A stretch of 64,000 nt of DNA from Vibrio tetraodonis (GCF_003350295.1 NZ_QLYY01000010.1:149526-213525); one strand, 5' to 3'; positions 9,705-18,917 are shown, numbered from the stretch's first letter. Translations and numbers: made by a program. The notes: generated by a model from the letters alone, not told the origin.

Positions 9705-11036
9705 GTGGACGCATTCAAAAAAGTGGTATGGCAAGAAGGCATGTTTATTGCCCCACAGCATTTTCAGCAACAAGACCGTTATGTTCAAAACTATGTCCGT
9801 CAAAATATCGAAACATTAGCTGGTTTTTCTCCATTTTATGGTGTGACTGAGCTAACCATTAATCATAGCTTGCTCAAAATTGGTAAGCTCTCTGTATCTT
9901 CCTCCGCTGGAATATTTCCAGATGGAACCCAGTTTGAGTTAAAAGAAGAAATTGCTCGAGATATTCCACAAGGAACAATAGAAACCATTGCATATTTAGC
10001 CCTGCCAATATCTTTACAAGGCAATAACGATTATGGCATTGATGAGTCCGAGCAAAGCAGATACGTCACACAATCTATCAATGTATTTGATACTTCAACA
10101 TCAGAAAATGCCAGTGTTGAAATTGACGTTGCTCAACTAAATGTCTCAATTAAGCTTGACGGAGAAGATACCTCTGGTTTCACTTTAATCCCCATCAGTA
10201 AAGTGTTAGAAAGTATTGAATCAGGAGAGGTGGTCCTTGATCGTTCTTTTATCCCTGCGTGTCTTCATTATGGTGCATCTACACTGTTAACCGAAAGAAT
10301 GAAGGAAATTCATGCACTTTCTGCAAACCGAGCCAATAGCCTTCTCAAACGAATTGAGGCAGGACAAGGACAAAAAAGCCCTCAGTCAATGATGCAAGAT
10401 TACTTATGGCTACAGACGTTAAACACTTGGCTTCCCTGGTTTGATCTGACCATTAATAACCCAAAATATCAAACTCACGAACTCTACTTGGAGCTCAGAA
10501 AATTTGAGGCTCAAATAATGGCGTTAACCCCAGCCATACCAGAGTCTTGCGCTAGCCTACAATATCAAAAACTGTATGAAAGCTTCAATCCACTTTTTGC
10601 CAACCTCAGGAATATGTTGACTATGGTACAGCAAGATTCTGTTGTTGAATTCAGTTGGGATTCGTCCTTGTTTGAAAGGCGTCGCTTATTGCGAACATTA
10701 ATCAAAGACACAGCGAGCGTCGCAAATCGCCGATTTGTATTAGCGGTCAAATCTAACATAAGTAGCGCGGAACTCAATGAACTCTTCCCCGTCGCGGCAA
10801 AACTTGGAAACAATGCAAGAATTGTCGAGCTTGTCAGGAATAGCCTTTCAGGCATAGCTCTTTCACCATTACCTGTAGCTCCGAGCGAATTAAAACCGAT
10901 GCAAGGCGTCGCCTATTTCGAGGTAGACACGTCGGATCGAATGTGGCTGGAAATGCTGGAAAATCGAGATGCTATTGCTTTGCATGTTGATACTCGCATT
11001 AACGAATTAGATGTTATGCTATATGCGTTGAGGTAA
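9705..11036 (+). CDS. tssK: TssK, T6SS baseplate-membrane connector
   Basis: A 443-residue protein with the strongly conserved TssK opening 'vvWqEGMFIaPQHFQQQDRY'. The start is set at GTG 9705, which has GAGGGG six bases upstream; an in-frame ATG at 9666 inside tssJ would add 13 residues and lacks a ribosome site. TssK (VasE, COG3522) is a cytoplasmic trimer with a phage receptor-binding-like fold that joins the TssEFG wedge to TssL and TssM. Nothing appears truncated. It follows tssJ by 20 bases and is followed after 5 bases by tssL, consistent with one transcript. Confidence 0.95.
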   Translation: MDAFKKVVWQEGMFIAPQHFQQQDRYVQNYVRQNIETLAGFSPFYGVTELTINHSLLKIGKLSVSSSAGIFPDGTQFELKEEIARDIPQGTIETIAYLALPISLQGNNDYGIDESEQSRYVTQSINVFDTSTSENASVEIDVAQLNVSIKLDGEDTSGFTLIPISKVLESIESGEVVLDRSFIPACLHYGASTLLTERMKEIHALSANRANSLLKRIEAGQGQKSPQSMMQDYLWLQTLNTWLPWFDLTINNPKYQTHELYLELRKFEAQIMALTPAIPESCASLQYQKLYESFNPLFANLRNMLTMVQQDSVVEFSWDSSLFERRRLLRTLIKDTASVANRRFVLAVKSNISSAELNELFPVAAKLGNNARIVELVRNSLSGIALSPLPVAPSELKPMQGVAYFEVDTSDRMWLEMLENRDAIALHVDTRINELDVMLYALR

Positions 11037-11041
11037 CAATA

Positions 11042-12247
11042 ATGGATTACTTAGACGAAGAAACGCTAGTATGGAACGCAGAAAAATCAGAATTCTCAGA
11101 AAAAAGTAGTGACGATAGTGCTTCGCAATGGACACCTGTTAATGCCTCACAAAATAAGCATGGCTTGCTCGATCATTTCAATAAAGCAGAAAATCAGCTG
11201 CTCAACATTAGTAGCGAATTGTTGGCGATCACACTTAAAATCTCAACGCTTCCTGAACCGCAAGACGTGACGACTCTGAGACACCAACTTGCTAACAATA
11301 TTAACGAGATTAAAGCCAAAGGCTCAGAGCTTACCTACCCAGTAGCGGTCATAGATAAGTTGTGCTTTTTGTATGCCGTCGTATTAGACGAACTCATTAT
11401 CTACAGTGAATGGGGAGAGAAACGTTGTTGGGAAAATAAAACCTTACTTAGTGAGCTTTTCGGTATGCGTAACGGCGGTGAACTCTTTTTTACCGTCGCG
11501 GAAAAAGCCATTCGACAACCCCATAAGCTAATTGATTTACTGGAAGTTATTTATATTTTCTTAAACATTGGCTTCAAAGGCCAATATCGAGAAACAGGTA
11601 GCGAGCAGATAAAAGGGTTCATTCATCAACTTGAACAAGCCATTGCTCAATATAGACCGAGTAATAATATCCACTGTAGAACACGAGTAAAGCAACCCAA
11701 AACTCGCAAACCGACAAGGCGTAAACGCTATTTGCTAACCACACTATTTTTCGGGACGTTAATAACGTTAAGTATTGGTCTCACACACTTTTGGTATAAA
11801 GAAACACTACCTCCAAGATCACGTGATTTTACCACACTACCCACTTTTAGTGATCGTTATATTCTATCCGGAGAGGTGAAAGATATTGTGTTTATCAGCC
11901 AAGATGAAGACTTAGTGTCACCTCCCCAAAAAGCAAGTAAAGTGGAGATGGTAGATACAGTTCCACCACCAAGCTTGAAAACAAGTAAATCTGGCTGGTT
12001 AGTGCAGCTGGCAACCTTTTCCTCACAACAAAATGCAGATTCATTCATAAGAAGTTTGTCACCATCAGCCTACTCACCAACTGTAGAGAAAATTCGCTCT
12101 TACTATCGTGTTATTGTTCGAAGTACTTCTCCCAAGCATGCAGAGCAAATAAAAAGCTGGTATCTAGAAAAAGACTCAATTAAAGCAATCGTTGTGCAGA
12201 GTAAAACCATAAGAAATCACACTAAGAACACTTCAGAGGCTCCTTAG
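11042..12247 (+). CDS. tssL: TssL (DotU-type) with C-terminal SPOR domain
   Basis: A 401-residue protein. The cytoplasmic DotU domain (about 45-205) has the family signatures 'YAVVLDELIIYSEWG' and 'FFTVAEKA'. A single membrane helix (about 230-251) follows a run of Arg and Lys. The periplasmic part (255-401) ends in a SPOR domain (about 317-390, with GWLVQLATFSSQQNADSF and YYRVIVRS). SPOR domains bind denuded peptidoglycan strands, so this replaces the OmpA-like domain seen in many 'specialised' TssL proteins as a wall anchor. TssL forms the inner-membrane base of the T6SS with TssM. The gene is two bases from tssM. Confidence 0.92.
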   Translation: MDYLDEETLVWNAEKSEFSEKSSDDSASQWTPVNASQNKHGLLDHFNKAENQLLNISSELLAITLKISTLPEPQDVTTLRHQLANNINEIKAKGSELTYPVAVIDKLCFLYAVVLDELIIYSEWGEKRCWENKTLLSELFGMRNGGELFFTVAEKAIRQPHKLIDLLEVIYIFLNIGFKGQYRETGSEQIKGFIHQLEQAIAQYRPSNNIHCRTRVKQPKTRKPTRRKRYLLTTLFFGTLITLSIGLTHFWYKETLPPRSRDFTTLPTFSDRYILSGEVKDIVFISQDEDLVSPPQKASKVEMVDTVPPPSLKTSKSGWLVQLATFSSQQNADSFIRSLSPSAYSPTVEKIRSYYRVIVRSTSPKHAEQIKSWYLEKDSIKAIVVQSKTIRNHTKNTSEAP

Positions 12248-12249
12248 TA

Positions 12250-15200
12250 ATGGCAGAACAAAATTCATCTCAACCACAAGCTAACAGGCTAAGCACTCTA
12301 GTTTGGACATTCGTTTTGGTCATAGCTATTTTTGTATTAGGTGGATTGTTAACGTGGAAATACGCCTACCCAATACATACGATAGCAGGCCTATTATTAA
12401 CTTTATTGGTGGCTTTAATTCTCGGCTCACTTTGCTTCTGGTTACTATCGAAAAGGCGAATTCAGCCTCAAACACCCAATCAAGACAGGCTTCTCATCAA
12501 TAAGCGTTGCAAACTACTCACCAAACATTTCAAAGCGATGCTTAACATACAAAAACGAAAAAAACGCTTATCTAGTCGATACGATCTGCCTTTTTATGTT
12601 CTTCTGAGCGATGACCCAATTAAAGATAAAAGCATCATTACCCAAATGGGCTATGAGGCATACAAAGTGGACGATTTTGGCAACGATATAGAGTTTCCAA
12701 TTTTATTTTGGCTAAGTGAGCATTCTATTTTGATCTCTGTTAGCCTAGGAGATGAGCAACATCCAGACTATGTAAAAACGCTTTGTCAAAACCTAAACAA
12801 ATGGCGTTCTCGTCAGGCAATCAATGGCATTATACTGACGACTGATGTCAAAGAACTATTGAAATCAACCGAAACCGTCACCCAAAAAGCTGACAAGATA
12901 AAATCACAGATAAAAAGCTTCAACCATATTTTTGGCCTTAATCTACCTGTTTACAACATCATTACTCAAATGGGTCAGATTAATGACTTTTGTCAGTTTT
13001 TCTCTGCATTTGATGAAACCAAAAGAAACGATGTATTTGGAGTCACTTCCCCAATAATGAAACATGGTGGAATAGATGCAGATTGGTATAACACTGAATA
13101 CGATAACCTCATTACACAACTGCTCTCTAATATGAGTAATGCATTAGCCTCACAACTCAATCAAGATTATCGCAATGCAATTTGCGCCGCGCCCTATCAA
13201 TTCGCATTACTCAAAGAGAGTTTATGGGAATTCCTCTATCGTTTGTACCGTGGTGAGCAATTACATGATGGCCTTAACTTTCGTGGGTTCTATTTTACCC
13301 ATAGCGGCCAGATCCAAAAGCAACATGACGTGTTGGCCAATATGGTTAATCAAACGTTGGGATACGAGCAATTTCAGCAGCACCAGCAAATCCCTGTACA
13401 ACAAACCCTTTTTGCTCAATATTTAATGACTCACACCATTTTAAATGAACATGAGTTAGTCGGGGTTAATCGACGCAAAGAAAATTTGTTATTGACGATG
13501 CAGGTGGCTTACACTCTATTCTGGCTAAGCTTATTTGCCTTTGTGCTCATCGACATAAAGATCGATTTTGACTACCAAAGTAAACTAGAAGCAGAGGCCG
13601 ACACTATGTTAGAGCGTTACAAAGAAGCAATATCGGCCCAACCATACAATATCGAAAATATGGCGGATAACATTCCTAACCTATATTCTCTCAATCGAAT
13701 TTATGCTCTGTATCGAAAGCCAAAGCCTTGGTACAGTTTTTCGTTCATGCCAACATCAAGTATCTCCAGTGACGTTGAAGCAGCCTATTTTGATGAATTA
13801 CAACGAGTGCTTATTCCTTCAATGGAGAACACTCTTGAAAAAGATTTATTTGTTTATGTTAATTTAGAAGATCAAGCCAAGACACTATCTTTGCTTAACA
13901 ATTATCGATTGTTGTTCAATATTGACCGTAGCAACATTGGCGCACTAAAACGGTATTTCATCACAACTTTGGAGGAGCAAGGTGAAGCAGATAGCGTCAA
14001 TATTGCGCAACTCGACATATTGCTTGATGATGTATTTGAACAAGGGCTGGTTCCTATTAAGGCCAATTTAGGGCTTGAACAATTAGCTAAGAGAGTCATC
14101 AGCCAAACCGGCGTTGAAACGCTACTGTATCAACATATTCTTAATTCAGAGACCTATTCAAGCCGCATCGACATACGCCATGAACTAGGAAGTAACTTCC
14201 GAAAACTGATGTCGTTTTCTCCAAACTATGCTGGTTATATGGTTCCGTATTTGTATACGCCGTCGGGATTTAATGAACTCGATTTATCGATAAATTCACC
14301 AATTTTAAAAGAAGCCCTAAGAGCGTATGAAGGTGTAGCTGGAGCTTCACCTAGCGCGTCAGAAATGTATCGTATTAGTCGAGATTTGAAGCAGAGATAT
14401 CAAAATGACTACATTAATTATTGGCGTGATTTTATTTCTCAAATTCAAGTTGCTAATGTTAGCAATGCTGACGATCTTAAAAGAACAATGGCATTACTAA
14501 CCAATGCGTCAAACAATCCTCTTGCTATGCTTTATAACACGGTAAGTAAATACACATCCGTTGAGTTACCAAAAGATCCGACGAAAGATAACGATACTCA
14601 GCCACAACAACAAGATATGGATAAAAAGGAATCCGCAAGGCAAATTCAGCTAGCCTTTGAGAAGTTCCACAATCAAGTTTCTACAGATGAACAAGGAAAT
14701 AAACCCATTGACTCATTATTGGGTAAAGTTACTCAGGCGGAAACTTGGCTAGATAAATTCTACCAAGCCGAAGATCCACAAAAAGTCGCCTATCATGCGC
14801 TTACCGCATCCATAAAAACCAGTAATCCTATATCTGTTTTGGCTCAACAAGAAGCTGCTCAACCTTCAATATCACAACAAATTTTGACCCAATTAACACG
14901 GCAATCAAATGAGTTAGTGATGAGCCTTGCACATGATTATTTAAACAATACCTGGCGCTCCGAGGTTTATCAGCCATATAAAACAACGATTGCTGGCTAT
15001 TATCCGTTTAATAAGACAGCCAGTTCAGATGCAAGTACCGCAGATGTTGCCGCTTTCTTTAAATCTGACGGGACCTTAGAACAATATTACCAATCGAAAT
15101 TGAAAAATTTCTCTACGGAAGAGCGCTCTCCTTACCTCTACGGTTTACTACCAAACACAGGATTTGCTTTGGACCCTTCAGTTTGGCAAATGATTTCGAA

Positions 15201-15633
15201 GGCACGTGACATTCGCAATGCTCTTTTTTTGGCCGACCCACAAAACATGTCACTCCAATTTCAGTTAAGGGCTAAAGAAATGAGCTCTGACGTCACCGAA
15301 TTTATTATTCAAGGCGAAAAGCCACTCTTTGTATACCAGCATGGTCCTCGCCTTTGGATCAAACAAAGCTGGAGTGCGGCTGCGATAGAACAAGACTCTG
15401 TTGGGTTCCAGATAAAAGCCCAACAAAGTAGCATTGCTTCTGAAAGTTATAAAGGCAACTGGGCATGGTTTAAATTTATCCAGCCAAGGGTTGCTTCAGC
15501 GACATCACAAGAAACAGAAGTGGCAATTAAATATGGTAATAGCCAAGTTCAGTTAAGCATCAAAACACAAGGTCAAAACAACCCATTTGTACCCAACTTT
15601 TTCTCTGCTTTTTCATTACCATCGAGCATTTAG
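12250..15633 (+). CDS. tssM: TssM (IcmF-type) inner-membrane scaffold
   Basis: A 1127-residue IcmF-family protein. Two membrane helices lie at about 16-35 and 44-67, a cytoplasmic domain follows, and a third helix lies near 412-432, followed by a large periplasmic domain ending in the TssM C-terminal beta region that contacts TssJ. In many TssM proteins the segment after 'PWY' carries a Walker A motif. Here the equivalent stretch at 114-134 reads PFYVLLSDDPIKDKS and has no GxxxxGK[ST], so nucleotide binding at this site is unlikely. Several functional TssM proteins also lack it. The stop codon is one base before the kinase start. Confidence 0.93.
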   Translation: MAEQNSSQPQANRLSTLVWTFVLVIAIFVLGGLLTWKYAYPIHTIAGLLLTLLVALILGSLCFWLLSKRRIQPQTPNQDRLLINKRCKLLTKHFKAMLNIQKRKKRLSSRYDLPFYVLLSDDPIKDKSIITQMGYEAYKVDDFGNDIEFPILFWLSEHSILISVSLGDEQHPDYVKTLCQNLNKWRSRQAINGIILTTDVKELLKSTETVTQKADKIKSQIKSFNHIFGLNLPVYNIITQMGQINDFCQFFSAFDETKRNDVFGVTSPIMKHGGIDADWYNTEYDNLITQLLSNMSNALASQLNQDYRNAICAAPYQFALLKESLWEFLYRLYRGEQLHDGLNFRGFYFTHSGQIQKQHDVLANMVNQTLGYEQFQQHQQIPVQQTLFAQYLMTHTILNEHELVGVNRRKENLLLTMQVAYTLFWLSLFAFVLIDIKIDFDYQSKLEAEADTMLERYKEAISAQPYNIENMADNIPNLYSLNRIYALYRKPKPWYSFSFMPTSSISSDVEAAYFDELQRVLIPSMENTLEKDLFVYVNLEDQAKTLSLLNNYRLLFNIDRSNIGALKRYFITTLEEQGEADSVNIAQLDILLDDVFEQGLVPIKANLGLEQLAKRVISQTGVETLLYQHILNSETYSSRIDIRHELGSNFRKLMSFSPNYAGYMVPYLYTPSGFNELDLSINSPILKEALRAYEGVAGASPSASEMYRISRDLKQRYQNDYINYWRDFISQIQVANVSNADDLKRTMALLTNASNNPLAMLYNTVSKYTSVELPKDPTKDNDTQPQQQDMDKKESARQIQLAFEKFHNQVSTDEQGNKPIDSLLGKVTQAETWLDKFYQAEDPQKVAYHALTASIKTSNPISVLAQQEAAQPSISQQILTQLTRQSNELVMSLAHDYLNNTWRSEVYQPYKTTIAGYYPFNKTASSDASTADVAAFFKSDGTLEQYYQSKLKNFSTEERSPYLYGLLPNTGFALDPSVWQMISKARDIRNALFLADPQNMSLQFQLRAKEMSSDVTEFIIQGEKPLFVYQHGPRLWIKQSWSAAAIEQDSVGFQIKAQQSSIASESYKGNWAWFKFIQPRVASATSQETEVAIKYGNSQVQLSIKTQGQNNPFVPNFFSAFSLPSSI

Positions 15634-15634
15634 A

Positions 15635-16375
15635 ATGAAGGTACAGAATGAGTTAGGCGATAAAATAGCGACAGTATTTAGAGTACTGGGGATATCTCAG
15701 TATTCTTTACTTAGACAGCAAACATATTTAGCCACTCATCCATGTTATGGTTCGTGCGTAGTTAAGTTTGCTTTCACGCTCACAACCAAGCAACAACTCA
15801 ACACCGAAGCTGTATTTCTCCACAATCATAATGAACTCTGTTGGCCTAAATACATAGACTACGGCTCCACTATGGGGATGGACTGGCTTATAATAGAGTT
15901 TTTTGACACCTTATGTGTCAGCATGCGTAACTTTAACATTGTGGAAAGACAAAAAGTTACCAAAAGCGCGGAACAAGCTCTACATACTCTCCATCGCAAA
16001 GGCTACATACATGGAGATATCAAGCCCTCTAATCTTATTGTGACCTTATATCACGAGGTGAGATTAATCGATTTAGGCAGTATAGTCCCGATTGAGTCTG
16101 ACTATAAGTTTTGTACTCCATCGTCTTTAACACCTAAATTTTGCGCTCTAAATCCATATCTACGAGTTGGATATGCATCGCCTCAACACGACTTTTTCTC
16201 ACTTGCAGTATCGTTACAAACTATGTGGAAGGCACATCCGTTTGGCGATCTATCCTTGCTAGATTTTGCTAAAACCAATGGCAAACCTGAAATAGATGAC
16301 CTCTTTAGTCGCTATCAAATATTGATTTCCAAACAAATCAAACACGCCAAACTGTCAACTTATCCTCATCTTTAA
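15635..16375 (+). CDS. T6SS-linked Ser/Thr protein kinase (PpkA-like, minimal)
   Basis: A 246-residue cytoplasmic protein with Hanks-kinase landmarks: CVVKF (the ATP-contacting Lys near 44), HGDIKPSN (catalytic loop near 128-135) and LIDLGS (DFG position, DLG here). A glycine-rich GxGxxG loop is not evident in the N-terminal lobe. There is no membrane helix or periplasmic domain, unlike Pseudomonas PpkA. The start is ATG 15635, one base after the tssM stop, with only a weak ribosome site, so it is probably coupled. It is likely to phosphorylate a partner read by the operon's FHA protein. That step is known from other T6SS loci and is inferred here. Confidence 0.8.
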   Translation: MKVQNELGDKIATVFRVLGISQYSLLRQQTYLATHPCYGSCVVKFAFTLTTKQQLNTEAVFLHNHNELCWPKYIDYGSTMGMDWLIIEFFDTLCVSMRNFNIVERQKVTKSAEQALHTLHRKGYIHGDIKPSNLIVTLYHEVRLIDLGSIVPIESDYKFCTPSSLTPKFCALNPYLRVGYASPQHDFFSLAVSLQTMWKAHPFGDLSLLDFAKTNGKPEIDDLFSRYQILISKQIKHAKLSTYPHL

Positions 16376-16505
16376 AATGAAAACTCAGGTTAACACCTGA
16401 TAAAACAATCAATAGAGGTTATTTACTATTGAAAAGGCAGGCTTTTTGGGGTCGTAGGTCGCCACTTGCTATTAAGGCCCATATTCTTTGTTCATAGAGT
16501 TAGAT

Positions 16506-17462
16506 ATGAAAAAATTTAAAATTTTATTGTTTATGCTGATGTTTAATCATCTAGGATTTGCCTTCTCAGAAACCTTACCTAATGAGACTTCTCCCATATT
16601 GCTAGATGATGGTAATGGCATAGTCAAAAACCGTAATCCACTGATTATTGCACACCGGGGAGGCACCGCAGATGGCCCAGAAAATACCATCCCAACCATA
16701 CAGTCATCGATACAGCGCGGCGCTCATATTATTTGGATAACGGTTCAATTATCAAAAGATGGTGTTCCTGTATTGTATAGGCCAAGTGATCTTTCGGCGC
16801 TAACAGAATTAACCAAACAGACCAAAGTGTCTGAAATGACGGTTAAAGACCTAGCTACTTTAGATGCGGGCTACAGTTTTTTCGAAGGTCAAGCGTCTGA
16901 CACAGAGAACTTATACAAGATACCAACACTAAAGGACGTTTTAGTTAAATTCCCACACACAGAGTTTTTTATCGATTTAAAGTCTCCCGATGCTGAAGCT
17001 AAGCAATATATAGAGAGTGTGGCAGATGTTATTGAACAAACAGATTCTGTTGACCGCACGAGAATTTACTCTACATCTGAAGCATACATAGGCGCAGCCA
17101 AGAAATATTCGTCCCTCAATGTGTTTAAAAGCCGAGCTGAAACAAGAGATATTTTATTTGGTAGTAAACTATCCAACCAGTGTAAGGCTACCAGTGACCA
17201 ACCTGGTTGGCATGCTTTTGAATTAACACGTAATGTAGAAGTAGTTGAACATTTTATGTTAGGTGAAGGTCGAACTAAAACTACCTTCAGATGGTCGAAA
17301 GACGATTTATCTTGCTTTGATACTGCTGACAACACCATCGTTCTTATTGGTGTCAACACACAAGAAGACTACCAATATGCAAAATCACTAGGTGCCTACG
17401 CAGTTATGGTTGACTCACCGAAAACAGCACAGTGTTATGAAAAGCACAAAGAATGTGAATAG
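16506..17462 (+). CDS. Exported GDPD-fold protein with altered active site
   Basis: A 318-residue protein with a signal peptide (about 1-21, cleavage after AFS). It has the glycerophosphodiester phosphodiesterase opening: AHRGGTADGPENT at 49-61, with the first catalytic His and the Glu-Asn pair kept. The next motif, normally 'IExDVqlTkDGvpVvxHD', reads IWITVQLSKDGVPVLYRP at about 76-93. The two acidic metal ligands and the second catalytic His therefore appear replaced by Trp, Thr and Arg. Either this is a subfamily with different chemistry or a non-catalytic relative. ATG 16506 is chosen over TTG 16488 for the clean signal peptide. It lies 130 bases after the T6SS operon and may be separate. 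Confidence 0.75.
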   Translation: MKKFKILLFMLMFNHLGFAFSETLPNETSPILLDDGNGIVKNRNPLIIAHRGGTADGPENTIPTIQSSIQRGAHIIWITVQLSKDGVPVLYRPSDLSALTELTKQTKVSEMTVKDLATLDAGYSFFEGQASDTENLYKIPTLKDVLVKFPHTEFFIDLKSPDAEAKQYIESVADVIEQTDSVDRTRIYSTSEAYIGAAKKYSSLNVFKSRAETRDILFGSKLSNQCKATSDQPGWHAFELTRNVEVVEHFMLGEGRTKTTFRWSKDDLSCFDTADNTIVLIGVNTQEDYQYAKSLGAYAVMVDSPKTAQCYEKHKECE

Positions 17463-17521
17463 GTGATAGATACCCGCAAGCACACTAATAAATAGTGACT
17501 TTTGAATACTGTAATAACTTT

Positions 17522-17573
17522 AAGAGGTTTGTAAAATAGAGATTTACAAACCTCTTGTCTCTTAAAATGAGAC
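17522..17573. terminator. Long perfect hairpin plus a second small hairpin after the GDPD gene
   Basis: AAGAGGTTTGTAAA at 17522-17535 pairs perfectly with TTTACAAACCTCTT at 17543-17556 around a 7-base loop. A second hairpin, GTCTC/GAGAC, follows at 17557-17573. There is no long T-run, so an intrinsic terminator is only one reading; it may instead be an mRNA 3' stabilising structure. The rest of the 331-base gap (17463-17793) holds the tctC promoter and leader. Confidence 0.5.
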
Positions 17574-17672
17574 TCCCTAACTAATAGCCTAAACCACACA
17601 AACCATAGTTACTCACCTACTCTTCAACATTACAAATTTAGTAATACGCCCGATCTCTTTAAAAACATACCA

Positions 17673-17701
17673 TTGACGAACACATAACATATGCGTATTG
17701 T
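17673..17701 (+). promoter_or_regulatory. Predicted sigma-70 promoter for tctC
   Basis: TTGACG at 17673-17678 and TATTGT at 17696-17701 are spaced by 17 bases, 93 bases before the tctC start. The -35 box is near consensus and the -10 box is moderate. It would leave a leader of about 85 bases. No operator was recognised. Confidence 0.5.
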
Positions 17702-17793
17702 TGCATCAAATTATAATGATGAGCAAACTCATTTCAAATATATGGGGAGGGTTGTTCACGTTTTGATCCAATAGGACATAAGGACCATGAACT

Positions 17794-18768
17794 ATGTTTA
17801 AAAACTTTAAGTTACATCTTGCCGCTTTTTTTATCGCAGCTCCTTTAACTAGCCTATCTATTGCAGCAGAAGAAATTGAAAAATTACATTTTCTTATACC
17901 AGGATGGGCTGGTGGAGGCTGGGATAGAACCGCCAGAGGCATAGGTAACGTGCTAGCCAAAGAGGATATTGTTGACCAGGTATCATTTCAAAACTTACCT
18001 GGTGGTGGTGGTGGTATAGCTATTTCACATTTAATTGAGACAGCAAAACATCAACAAAACACATTAATGGTAAGCTCTACTCCGATTGTCGTCCGATCGC
18101 TCAACGGCATATTCCCCCAATCTTTTCGGGACTTAACTCCTGTCGCTGCTACCATCGCAGATTATGGTGCTATAGTAACTCCTGCCAACTCAAAATATAC
18201 CAGTTGGTCTGATGTTGTTAAAGACTTTCATAGCAACCCTAGTAATATAAAAATTGCTGGTGGTTCTGCACGAGGCAGTATGGACCATTTAGTCATTGCC
18301 GCAGCGTTTAAAAACGAAGGATTTGAACCACATAAAGTCCGTTATATCTCTTATGGAGCAGGCGCTAAAGCAACAACAGCAATGCTCTCGGGGGAAACAG
18401 TACTCTTGTCAACTGGGCTTAGTGAAGTGCTTGAGATGGCACAGTCCGGCCAAGTAAAAATTCTTGCCATCACAGCTCCAAAACGTCTCGAGGCCGCTCC
18501 TGATATCCCAACTCTAACTGAGTATGGTAACAACACCGTTTTTGCCAACTGGAGAGGTTTTTTTGCAGCTCCAGGAACCAGTCAAGAACAAGTCGATAAG
18601 TGGAACAATGCGCTAAAAAAAATGTACCGCACAAACGAATGGCAAATAGTTAAAAACCGAAATGGATGGATTGATAACTACAAAGCTGATAAAGACTTCT
18701 ATAACTTTCTTGAAGGCCAAGAAAGGCAAATTGGACATTTAATGAGCGAGCTTGGCTTTCTAAAATAG
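17794..18768 (+). CDS. tctC: TctC-family periplasmic binding protein (tripartite tricarboxylate transporter)
   Basis: A 324-residue secreted protein with a signal peptide (about 1-24, cleavage after SIAA). The TctC/Bug fold is shown by 'PGWAGGGWDRTARGIG' near 36-52, 'NLPGGGGGIA' near 69-78, 'GGSARGSMDHL' and 'YISYGAGAKATTAMLSGE'. These proteins bind a carboxylate in the periplasm and hand it to the TctA-TctB membrane pair. The ATG has AAGGA about 10 bases upstream. A 149-base spacer with an inverted repeat separates it from tctB. The first-gene position fits the usual excess of binding protein over permease. The ligand cannot be read from sequence. No TctDE two-component system is next to it. 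Confidence 0.88.
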   Translation: MFKNFKLHLAAFFIAAPLTSLSIAAEEIEKLHFLIPGWAGGGWDRTARGIGNVLAKEDIVDQVSFQNLPGGGGGIAISHLIETAKHQQNTLMVSSTPIVVRSLNGIFPQSFRDLTPVAATIADYGAIVTPANSKYTSWSDVVKDFHSNPSNIKIAGGSARGSMDHLVIAAAFKNEGFEPHKVRYISYGAGAKATTAMLSGETVLLSTGLSEVLEMAQSGQVKILAITAPKRLEAAPDIPTLTEYGNNTVFANWRGFFAAPGTSQEQVDKWNNALKKMYRTNEWQIVKNRNGWIDNYKADKDFYNFLEGQERQIGHLMSELGFLK

Positions 18769-18788
18769 TAGGGATCACGATTATTTTT

Positions 18789-18885
18789 CCGTATATGAGC
18801 GTAGCAGGCTAAGAGCACAACTTTAAATTTTTAAGTAATCAGGTCTGATTCTAGTATCGTTCGTCGTTTGAGCTCTCATATACGG
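18789..18885. repeat. Inverted repeat across the tctC-tctB spacer
   Basis: CCGTATATGAG at 18789-18799 is the exact reverse complement of CTCATATACGG at 18875-18885, with 75 bases between. It spans nearly the whole spacer, so the transcript could form a closed stem in front of the tctB start. This could protect the tctC message or lower downstream expression; both are inferences. Confidence 0.45.
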
Positions 18886-18917
18886 GTTATCCGAACTACA
18901 ATTTACAAGAGTTTGCT

